28,824 nucleotides of DNA from a virus. This document shows positions 23,350 through 28,824 of the stretch, in pieces. The stretch covers positions 1-28,824 of the IMG/VR virus record IMGVR_UViG_3300020457_000062; one strand, given 5' to 3'. Both the position numbers and the translations under genes were made by a program. The number at the start of each line of letters is the position of its first letter. Position 1 is the stretch's first letter. The notes beneath the pieces are model-generated. The model had not been told where the DNA came from. It was given only the letters and a program-made list of their open reading frames with translations, and searched no databases.

Positions 23350-23771
23350 CAGACTGGGAACTCGTACCGCTTTGCATCAATCGCATTCTTCACTTGGAAT
23401 CCACGATTGTTTATCATCTTGAGAATGTTCTCAATATAGTTTATACAAGTCTCAAAGTATTTAATTGTTAGTGTCTGCTTTGCTATATCCTCATCACTAT
23501 CCAAGAAGATATTTAGATCTCCCTTAAGAACCTTAAGGTCAAAATATTCTCCTTTAGTGTTTGGACCTTTGCCATTGTAATATAACCACTTCTGTTTCCT
23601 GATTATACCTAGTTCTATTTTCTTCTCTTCAAGAATTAGTTTGTACTTATTATAGTACACGTGATATTTTTGATGAAGTCTCGGTATAACTAGAGACTCA
23701 TCACCTAAAGCAAGTTCATCAAAGAGACAATCTTTTGCCCAAGACTCTTGGAGTTCATCAAGTAATGCCAC
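23349..23771 (-). CDS. uvsY: UvsY recombination mediator
   Basis: A 140-residue UvsY. It loads the UvsX recombinase on gp32-covered single-stranded DNA. Length is near T4 UvsY (137). The patterns IPRLHQKYHVYYNKYKLIL and KQKWLYYNGKG are family-typical. The start is GTG, overlapping the previous gene by 14 nt; no ATG exists in frame near the N-terminus. The position before uvsW follows T4 order. Confidence 0.92.
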   Translation of the reverse strand: MALLDELQESWAKDCLFDELALGDESLVIPRLHQKYHVYYNKYKLILEEKKIELGIIRKQKWLYYNGKGPNTKGEYFDLKVLKGDLNIFLDSDEDIAKQTLTIKYFETCINYIENILKMINNRGFQVKNAIDAKRYEFPV

Positions 23772-23952
23772 CTGTGTGCTCCTCCATAATATCCATAATG
23801 TGTTCGAACGACTTGATGTGATCTATATCACTAAGAAGTTTTGCAAGTTGTGAAACCACTAAGGGTTTCTCATTAATAGAAGCGTATTTAAGTGCAGCAC
23901 GTACGTTGCCACTAGCATCATTAAGATGCTCTTCAGTTTGCTTAGATAACAT
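23758..23952 (-). CDS. Small helical protein upstream of UvsY
   Basis: A 64-residue protein predicted to be mostly helical (EEHLNDASGNVRAALKYAS, then VVSQLAKLLSDIDHIKSFEH). No membrane segment. It starts 2 nt after the stop of the tail-tube-type gene and overlaps uvsY by 14 nt. No family recognised. Confidence 0.7.
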   Translation of the reverse strand: MLSKQTEEHLNDASGNVRAALKYASINEKPLVVSQLAKLLSDIDHIKSFEHIMDIMEEHTGGIT

Positions 23953-23954
23953 AA

Positions 23955-24524
23955 TTAATTCAAGTTAGTTTTACGAGTGCCTTCCAGTGATTGTATCTCG
24001 TATGATGTATAATCAAATGAAACACTTGCTTGGAAGTATTCCTGGTCAGATAATGTAGCATCAAATTCCAAAGTACTTAGTGCAGTTGGTTTTAAGTCTT
24101 TGAAGTTCACATTATATAGTGGTTGGAAATTTGAATTTAAAATTGCTAGAGTACCATCAGCATACCTGAGATCACCTAGAGACTTACCGTAGTTAGTTTT
24201 AAGATTCATAGGTTGATTCTCTATGAAGTCTTGTCTCTCTTTAAAGTTATCTGGTACACCCAATGCTCTCATCCAGTTATGAAGTATGAGAAAGTTTTCC
24301 ATATTTTCATCAACCAAGAAGGTTAGACTAAATTCACCGTAGGATACGGTGCCTTCTAAATTGATACTACGATAGGGAGTTGGTTGATCTACCAAACTAA
24401 CGGACATTTCTGGTACATTAGCAGACTGTGCAAAGTATGCCACCTTGGGAAACTTTGCCAGCACGAAACGGAAACCACCTGGTGATAAGAAATTCCTATT
24501 TGAGATTTGACTAGTGAAAGACAT
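23955..24524 (-). CDS. Tail-tube-fold protein (gp3 terminator or gp19-like)
   Basis: A 189-residue structural protein. GGFRFVLAKFPKVAYFAQSA followed by VPEMSVSLVDQPTPYRSINL, GTVSYGEFSLTFLVDENMEN and HNWMRALG matches the T4 gp19/gp54/gp3 tail-tube superfamily pattern. Between gp23 and uvsY cyanophages usually carry the gene called gp3 (tail terminator), so that role is likely, but the sequence looks more like a tube protein. A CTAAATA late-type element is 31 nt upstream. Confidence 0.72.
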   Translation of the reverse strand: MSFTSQISNRNFLSPGGFRFVLAKFPKVAYFAQSANVPEMSVSLVDQPTPYRSINLEGTVSYGEFSLTFLVDENMENFLILHNWMRALGVPDNFKERQDFIENQPMNLKTNYGKSLGDLRYADGTLAILNSNFQPLYNVNFKDLKPTALSTLEFDATLSDQEYFQASVSFDYTSYEIQSLEGTRKTNLN

Positions 24525-24554
24525 TTACTATATTAGTGGTCAGCTTCGTACCAC

Positions 24555-24561
24555 TATTTAG
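24555..24561 (-). promoter_or_regulatory. Late-type promoter element for tail-tube-fold gene
   Basis: CTAAATA on the minus strand lies 31 nt before the start at 24524 and directly after the TGA stop of the 54-residue gene. It fits the late element seen before other structural genes here. Confidence 0.6.
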
Positions 24562-24726
24562 TCACTGCCAATACTCGTCTAAAACATCAAACACTCTATT
24601 AAGAGTTTGGTTAGCACCAACGCATTCCCATTCTCCTTTCTCTCCTATTTCACACTTATAATCCAACTCTCTTTTGAGTTGCATTAATCTATTTGTCATT
24701 GCTACTTTGTCTAATCTACCGTTCAT
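24562..24726 (-). CDS. Small 54-residue protein between gp23 and tail-tube gene
   Basis: A 54-residue protein (MNGRLDKVAMTNRLMQLKRE...) that fills the gap before the tail-tube-fold gene. Helical N-terminus, then KCEIGEKGEWECVGANQTLN with two Cys, and a helical end (FDVLDEYWQ). The start lies within the end of the previous small gene (11-nt overlap). The shape is consistent with a small cyanophage core-region protein of unknown role. Confidence 0.75.
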   Translation of the reverse strand: MNGRLDKVAMTNRLMQLKRELDYKCEIGEKGEWECVGANQTLNRVFDVLDEYWQ

Positions 24727-24880
24727 TTGTCTGTATGTAATCGATTGAGTTCGGGTGGTCGTGGATATATGGTACGTCTTCTACAGCAATGCTTCGTGCA
24801 TCATAGGAATCACTTGCGGTCACACAGATTTCCTGATGATTGTGTGAGTTGTCCATATACCCGACATTGTAATGGGTCAT
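24716..24880 (-). CDS. Small 54-residue protein directly after the gp23 terminator
   Basis: A 54-residue acidic protein (MTHYNVGYMDNSHNHQEICV...), His/Asp/Tyr-rich, ending IDYIQTNER. A GGAG ribosome binding site lies 7 nt before the ATG, and a CTAAATA late-type element 27 nt upstream. It overlaps the next gene start by 11 nt. Most of the apparent gap between gp23 and the next small gene is thereby explained. The HxH and DHP residues could bind metal, but this is only composition. Confidence 0.7.
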   Translation of the reverse strand: MTHYNVGYMDNSHNHQEICVTASDSYDARSIAVEDVPYIHDHPNSIDYIQTNER

Positions 24881-24906
24881 TGGCACACTCCGTATTATAG
24901 TGCAAA

Positions 24907-24913
24907 TATTTAG
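24907..24913 (-). promoter_or_regulatory. Late-type promoter element after gp23 terminator
   Basis: CTAAATA on the minus strand lies 27 nt upstream of the ATG at 24880 and 17 nt after the gp23 terminator. A TATAAT (24894-24899) follows but has no matching -35. Confidence 0.6.
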
Positions 24914-24929
24914 GCTATGACATAAAAAA

Positions 24930-24949
24930 AGAGACCCCGAAGGGTCTCT
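24930..24949 (-). terminator. Rho-independent terminator after gp23
   Basis: On the minus strand AGAGACCC pairs with GGGTCTCT around a TTCG tetraloop, followed by seven T. It is 25 nt past the gp23 stop. Strong by all visible criteria. Confidence 0.92.
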
Positions 24950-24974
24950 CTTGTGTGTATATCGAAACTTCGAT

Positions 24975-26333
24975 TTACATTAGGTTGTCAACCAAACTAC
25001 GTCTGTAGTAGCGGTTTGCATTGGCAGTAAGTGCACCTTCACCTTGAGTAGTACCCTCAGCGAATGGGTTAGCAACTAGACCATATCTGGTCTTAAAGCC
25101 AATTTTTGGTTGGAATGTATCCTGACCAACCGCACGAACCATCTGTAGAGGAACGTATGGGCAGTAGAATAAACCAGCATCATATGCAGAACCACCTTTG
25201 TAACCTGCGACGTAGAAGTGTCTGTCACTTACGTTTGCAGAGTAAGGGTCAACATAAACCTTGATTCTTCCGTTAAGAGTACCAGCAAGTGTGCTGCTGT
25301 TGTCATCAGGAAGTAGATTGCTGTTTCCAGAAAGAGCAGGTGTGTAATCTAGTACACCAGCCATTGATAGTGCAGAAGCAACGTCAGCAGAACATATTAG
25401 TATGTTCCCCTTTCCACGACGAGTTTCGTGCCCGATGGCGTTCATATCTCTTTCAATGTTGAAAAGTAAACCTTTGAACTTTTCAACTGACCATCTACCG
25501 TTGGAGTCAACGTCTAAGTCGAAGATACCAGCAGTTGCTGTGTTGTTCTGAGAACCAGGTCTTGCAACCTTGTATACAGTACGAACAACTTCTCTGTTGA
25601 TCTCAGCAAGAACCTCTGTTGAGAGGATGTTTGCTAGTTCTGACTCAGCGTCTAAACCGTGAACGGCTTTGAGGTCTTGAGCTAGTTCTAGTGAGTACTC
25701 AGCTTTGAGGGCTCTGGACTTAGCAGTCACAGTAACTTTCTCAATACTGAAGTTCATCTCAGCGAACTGGTTGCCAGCAGCATCACCTAATGCTTCTGAC
25801 TCGGCAGTAGTCATACCTGTTGAGGTATTGTAAGTACCACTGTCGTTAAGTAATCCTGGGTTAGATCCAGACTGTGCTGTTCTACCTAGATCACTTGCTG
25901 CGTTCTCTGCAGAGAACTCTGAATCTGCTTCATTGAAGAATGCTTCAGTTCCAGCAGTACGGTTAGTACCGTAACGTGAACGCATTGCGAAGATAAGTCC
26001 AGTAGGACCAGTCATTGGCTGAACACCAGCAATGTCATAAGCAATAAGCTTAGGCATTGACCTTCTGATCAAGCTAATGAGAACAGGATCGAAACCTGCA
26101 CTTGGACCTGTGGCAGTAGCGGTGGCACTGAAACCTGCAACGGATGAGGTTGATGCTGTGCTAACTGTTGGAGCTGCTTCTGTAAGAACTCCAGCTTCTT
26201 CTCTTAAAAATTTTTCTTGGTTTTCGAGCAGGACTGCGGTGACCGCTTTCTTGTAATTGTCCTTGATACTATCAAGTCCATCACAATCAAGTACGGGGTT
26301 CCACTTTTCCTGCAACTGTTCAGAATTGAACAT
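24975..26333 (-). CDS. 23: Major capsid protein
   Basis: A 452-residue gp23. The N-terminal part ends with a probable gp21 cleavage site GVLTE|AAP (after E52), which fits the T4 rule [LI]-x-E. Family motifs include RSMPKLIAYDIAGVQPMTGP, GLIFAMRSRYG, MNFSIEKVTVTAKSRALKAE and NRYYRRSLVDNLM at the C-terminus. It assembles into hexamers of the T4-type head. AAGGAG lies upstream of the ATG. A weak late-type element (CTAAATG) overlaps the gp22 stop. A terminator follows. Confidence 0.97.
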   Translation of the reverse strand: MFNSEQLQEKWNPVLDCDGLDSIKDNYKKAVTAVLLENQEKFLREEAGVLTEAAPTVSTASTSSVAGFSATATATGPSAGFDPVLISLIRRSMPKLIAYDIAGVQPMTGPTGLIFAMRSRYGTNRTAGTEAFFNEADSEFSAENAASDLGRTAQSGSNPGLLNDSGTYNTSTGMTTAESEALGDAAGNQFAEMNFSIEKVTVTAKSRALKAEYSLELAQDLKAVHGLDAESELANILSTEVLAEINREVVRTVYKVARPGSQNNTATAGIFDLDVDSNGRWSVEKFKGLLFNIERDMNAIGHETRRGKGNILICSADVASALSMAGVLDYTPALSGNSNLLPDDNSSTLAGTLNGRIKVYVDPYSANVSDRHFYVAGYKGGSAYDAGLFYCPYVPLQMVRAVGQDTFQPKIGFKTRYGLVANPFAEGTTQGEGALTANANRYYRRSLVDNLM

Positions 26334-26375
26334 TGCTTTTTTTCTCCTTGGAAATAGTAGTTTTAATCAATTAGT

Positions 26376-26382
26376 CATTTAG
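26376..26382 (-). promoter_or_regulatory. Weak late-type element before gp23
   Basis: CTAAATG on the minus strand, 6 of 7 matches to the recurrent CTAAATA, overlapping the TAA stop of gp22 and 43 nt upstream of gp23. It could give the extra transcription that gp23 needs. Confidence 0.35.
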
Positions 26383-27374
26383 GCTTTGAAACGCTTCAGA
26401 GCATCTACGTAACGTGACATAGACTCTGTGATTTCGCTGTCCACAACTGGTTGTACGTCTTCTGCAACGGTTTCACTGTCAGCTTTCGCTGGCTTGCTGG
26501 AGAAGTACGACTCCTTCAGAGTTTCTACCTTGCTGCGGAATGACTCTTCATCTTCAAACTCAACCCCTTCTGATAAAGATGCTAGCTTCTCCTTTTCGGT
26601 AGATGCTAGTCCCTCAGAAACCTCGCTCACAATCCCATTCTTAACGAAACCTGCAACTGTAGAGTTGAGGCTTACATTCTTTTCAATTTGCTCGTTGAGT
26701 TTTGCTTCCATTGAATCAAGTTCAGATGCCATCGATTGAAGAACATCTGCCTTTTCTTCGGGAACCTCAATATGGTTCTCGACGAAAACTTTTTTAAGAC
26801 CGTCTACAACACTCTCAGCGATCTCTGCTTTGAGACCAGTATCAACTGCGAGTTTGTTATTGTCCATCCAACCTTGAACTGCATAGGTTAGATATTCATC
26901 GACCTTCTCGGCCAATTCAGTCTTAACAATTTGGATTTCCTCTGTTAAGGACTTGGTGTACTCTTCGTGTACTTTCTCAAGTTCCTCATTGAGGCGAGAG
27001 ACGACTGCAGCTTCGAAGATTGTTGCTGCTTTAGTCTTGAACTCTTCGGAGAGTTCTTCTCCTTCGGTTAATGCTGCAACATCTTGAGATACATCGATCT
27101 CGATTAACTGTTCACCATCAGCATTCTCTGCTTCTACAGACTCAGCCTTCTTGCTGCTTGCAGCAGATGGTTTTGTCTTAGGTGCAGACGCTTGAGTCTG
27201 AGTTGGTGTCTTAATCTTGTTGCTCTCATCATCAGGCTTTGAGTTCTGAGGTGTAGGTCCACCGAGAACTTCGACTGATCCGAGTGAAGAACCATCAGCA
27301 ACGGCACCGTCGAACTTAGCTTCGGTGACCTCTTGGGTTTGTTCTTCAGATGCCTTTACTGTTTCATCCGACAT
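26379..27374 (-). CDS. 22: Prohead scaffolding core protein
   Basis: A 331-residue gp22-like protein: very acidic, helical and without cysteine. The first 90 residues are Ser/Thr/Gln/Pro-rich. Then come long charged helices (RLNEELEKVHEEYTKSLTEE, AVQGWMDNNKLAVDTGLKAE) that match the gp22 family. The end SRYVDALKRFKA is typical. It forms the internal scaffold around which gp23 assembles and is degraded by gp21. A TATAAATA promoter lies 47 nt upstream, with an AAGGAG ribosome binding site. Confidence 0.92.
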   Translation of the reverse strand: MSDETVKASEEQTQEVTEAKFDGAVADGSSLGSVEVLGGPTPQNSKPDDESNKIKTPTQTQASAPKTKPSAASSKKAESVEAENADGEQLIEIDVSQDVAALTEGEELSEEFKTKAATIFEAAVVSRLNEELEKVHEEYTKSLTEEIQIVKTELAEKVDEYLTYAVQGWMDNNKLAVDTGLKAEIAESVVDGLKKVFVENHIEVPEEKADVLQSMASELDSMEAKLNEQIEKNVSLNSTVAGFVKNGIVSEVSEGLASTEKEKLASLSEGVEFEDEESFRSKVETLKESYFSSKPAKADSETVAEDVQPVVDSEITESMSRYVDALKRFKA

Positions 27375-27420
27375 TAGTTTTGTCTCCTTAATAAATTCTT
27401 ACTGGAATTAATCTAAAAAA

Positions 27421-27428
27421 TATTTATA
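27421..27428 (-). promoter_or_regulatory. T4-type late promoter for gp22-gp23
   Basis: TATAAATA on the minus strand, identical to the T4 late promoter consensus, 47 nt before the gp22 start. Initiation is expected near 27415. Confidence 0.72.
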
Positions 27429-27430
27429 AT

Positions 27431-28084
27431 CTATAGAGAGTTCATAAGTTTTGCGAATGCGGAAACTTTCATCTCTTCGATTACTTTTGCGTTTGGAGCA
27501 TTGTCCAAACCTTGCTTAATTGTGCGGAGTTCACGTTCTTTGAGAAGATTATTCTCCCAGACCCACTCCTTTCCTTCCATTATTCCAGACACAAAAGCGT
27601 CTGGTGCACTGGGATCTGCCACAATATCAGCAGCAGTGGCAAGCATAAAGTCATCAGCGACAACATTTACACCTTCACTAGTCCTTCTTAGGGATCCAAT
27701 CCCGCGTGAGGATACCCCTAATTTGACTCCTTCTCCTAAAAGAGACCTAGCAATGTTACCCATAGGGGTCTCAAGGATACGTGCTCTTCCTTTGAAGTTT
27801 GTTCCATCTTCTTGCAAAGATGTGATTAGATGAGATACTCTATCTAGGTTAACTGTTGGACCTTCGGGGTGACCGAGTTCTCCAAGTGCTCTACCTGACT
27901 TAACGAAGCTTTCGTTGTATTTACCAACTTCTCTTCGGAGAGTAGCCATAGGATACATCCTTCCATTGCGATTTTTAATCTCGCCTTGGAGAAACGTGCC
28001 TTCGATATACAGATTTTTCTTACCACTCTTTGTACTCTCTTCAAGTACTTGAATGTCTTCAATCTGTTCCGTTATCAGTTTCAT
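27431..28084 (-). CDS. 21: Prohead core protease
   Basis: A 217-residue gp21 serine protease, close to T4 gp21 (212). LYIEGTFLQGEIKNRNGRMY and LGELGHPEGP (H72) match the catalytic His region. GVSSRGIGSL (S125/S126) matches the catalytic Ser. DPSAPDAFVSGIMEG follows as in T4. It cleaves gp23, gp22, gp68 and itself during head maturation. The start overlaps the gp68 end by 26 nt. Confidence 0.95.
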   Translation of the reverse strand: MKLITEQIEDIQVLEESTKSGKKNLYIEGTFLQGEIKNRNGRMYPMATLRREVGKYNESFVKSGRALGELGHPEGPTVNLDRVSHLITSLQEDGTNFKGRARILETPMGNIARSLLGEGVKLGVSSRGIGSLRRTSEGVNVVADDFMLATAADIVADPSAPDAFVSGIMEGKEWVWENNLLKERELRTIKQGLDNAPNAKVIEEMKVSAFAKLMNSL

Positions 28085-28274
28085 TAGGTGTCTCCTCTGG
28101 TGTTACTTCAGTTTCAGGTTCAGAATCTTTTAACCAATCTTTTGCAATCTCTTGTCTTCTCTGATCTAGAGCATCTTGAGAGAGTGCCATCATTGCATCA
28201 TTAACTTCACCGCTTAAATCCTTTTTATCGGAAAACAGTTTGTCAACAATTTCAGTAGCTGGAATGCTAGGCAT
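28059..28274 (-). CDS. 68: Prohead core protein (gp68-like)
   Basis: A 71-residue acidic protein between portal and protease, where T4 has gp67 and gp68. The helical N-terminus (SIPATEIVDKLFSDKKDL, then ALDQRRQEIAKDWL) and the acidic Glu/Thr tail fit cyanophage proteins labelled gp68. It is much shorter than T4 gp68 (141). GAGGA lies 9 nt upstream of the ATG. Confidence 0.75.
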   Translation of the reverse strand: MPSIPATEIVDKLFSDKKDLSGEVNDAMMALSQDALDQRRQEIAKDWLKDSEPETEVTPEETPNETDNGTD

Positions 28275-28293
28275 AATAAGTCCTCATCAGTAT

Positions 28294-28300
28294 TATTTAG
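28294..28300 (-). promoter_or_regulatory. Late-type promoter element overlapping the portal stop codon
   Basis: CTAAATA on the minus strand, 20 nt before the gp68 start. Its TAA is the stop codon of gp20, as at the purM/membrane-gene junction. Confidence 0.55.
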
Positions 28301-28824
28301 AATTCCCCACGTTTATAGTCCGCAGGTTCTACATTATCTATGCCAATTGGAGCCTCTTCTTCCATCCCTTCGCCTTCCATAGCTGCAGGATCTTCGATAG
28401 GCATACCAGTGGCAGGGTCAATCGTTGCGGGATCTGGTAAGACACCCTTCTCGATTTCATCCTCAATCTGTTCGTCAATCTCATTGATCTCTGCGTCAGT
28501 ATGTCTAAGAATATGACGACGGATATATTCAAGTGAGAAGTAACGGCCAGCAAATGGATCCATTGCAGTGACTAGGTTTAGACGCTCAGTAAGCATCTCT
28601 TTCTCCTTCAGTTCAGCGAAGTAGTTGTCAGCAATGAAGTTGTACTGGATGTGCTCTGACATATCATCCCAGTCCTCAAGACTGATGATACCTTTCAGAA
28701 CTAATTGTGTCTTAAGTAGGTCGTGGAAGAGTGAACTAAACTTCTTACGTAACCTAGTGACAAACTTTTGGAATTTAATTTCGTCTCGTGTGATCTCAGC
28801 AGCACGACCTAAATTAAATGTTGA
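28297..28824 (-). CDS. 20: Portal vertex protein, C-terminal part
   Basis: The frame is open from the window edge (175 residues visible; the N-terminus lies outside). FNLGRAAEITRDEIKFQKF, LRKKFSSLFHDLLKTQLVLK and RYFSLEYIRRHILRHTDAEI are characteristic of T4 gp20. The tail after residue 130 is acidic, Pro/Met/Glu-rich, and probably disordered. gp20 forms the dodecameric ring for DNA packaging and neck attachment. Confidence 0.95.
   Translation of the reverse strand, partial: STFNLGRAAEITRDEIKFQKFVTRLRKKFSSLFHDLLKTQLVLKGIISLEDWDDMSEHIQYNFIADNYFAELKEKEMLTERLNLVTAMDPFAGRYFSLEYIRRHILRHTDAEINEIDEQIEDEIEKGVLPDPATIDPATGMPIEDPAAMEGEGMEEEAPIGIDNVEPADYKRGEF

Noticed and set aside
13081-23515. Further CTAAATA matches inside coding regions (for example in cobS, gp47, uvsW and uvsY)
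   Set aside because: They are not upstream of a start codon, and several are expected by chance at this base composition.
24535-24555. Palindrome AGTGGT/ACCACT before the tail-tube-fold gene, like the hsp20 leader hairpin
   Set aside because: With T4-like spacing the transcript would start near 24549, so the first arm is not transcribed. The resemblance to the hsp20 stem is only five base pairs.
1-28824. tRNA genes, CRISPR arrays, insertion sequences or attachment sites
   Set aside because: No cloverleaf, spaced direct repeats, transposase, integrase or terminal inverted repeats were seen; density of coupled genes leaves little room.

Overview
This window comes from a T4-like myovirus (Tevenvirinae-type core genome) that almost certainly infects marine picocyanobacteria (Synechococcus or Prochlorococcus). 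The T4 core genes are recognisable by motif and order: portal gp20, prohead core gp68, protease gp21, scaffold gp22, major capsid gp23, UvsY, UvsW, late sigma gp55, gp47, gp46, clamp gp45, clamp loader gp44 and gp62, and RegA. The accessory genes are typical of cyanophages: Hsp20, PurM, a CobS-like ATPase, a CobT-like VWA protein, several 2OG-Fe(II) oxygenases and a DUF3110-like protein. No tRNA, IS element, integrase or CRISPR array was seen. Packing is very dense: most junctions are 4-nt stop/start overlaps (ATGA, GTGA or TTGA) and no gene-free stretch exceeds 300 bases. The longest is the 171-nt divergent region 689-859, which holds two late-type promoters and a hairpin. || Layout, read in minus-strand transcription order from the right edge. 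(1) 28824-24975: head morphogenesis (gp20 C-terminus, gp68, gp21, gp22, gp23), closed by a UUCG terminator. (2) 24880-21437: two 54-residue proteins, a tail-tube-fold protein, a 64-residue protein, UvsY, UvsW and a 149-residue protein. (3) A near-consensus sigma70 promoter, then gp55, a 23-residue membrane micropeptide, two small proteins, gp47, a DUF3110-like protein, gp46, two PF13759-type oxygenases flanking a membrane protein, and a small basic protein ending in a terminator. (4) The CobT-like VWA protein with an HExxH site, then a terminator. (5) The CobS-like ATPase, small proteins, gp45, oxygenase, gp44, methyltransferase, two oxygenases, Dam, gp62, RegA, two membrane proteins and PurM. 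(6) A late-type promoter overlapping the purM stop codon leads into four genes (4309-2709) encoding small membrane proteins and a 299-residue protein. (7) A plus-strand cassette (860-2959) of three genes whose products carry signal peptides. Its last gene overlaps the convergent minus-strand gene by 251 bp. (8) Divergent minus-strand hsp20 plus a small membrane protein, ended by a terminator at the left edge. || Together these genes link replication and recombination (gp44/62/45, gp46/47, UvsW, UvsY), the gene-expression switch (RegA, gp55), head assembly and host-metabolism genes (PurM). The CobS/CobT pair and the five oxygenases have no settled role. Late transcription appears to use a CTAAATA element found 20-30 nt upstream of several structural or unknown genes, often overlapping the preceding stop codon.
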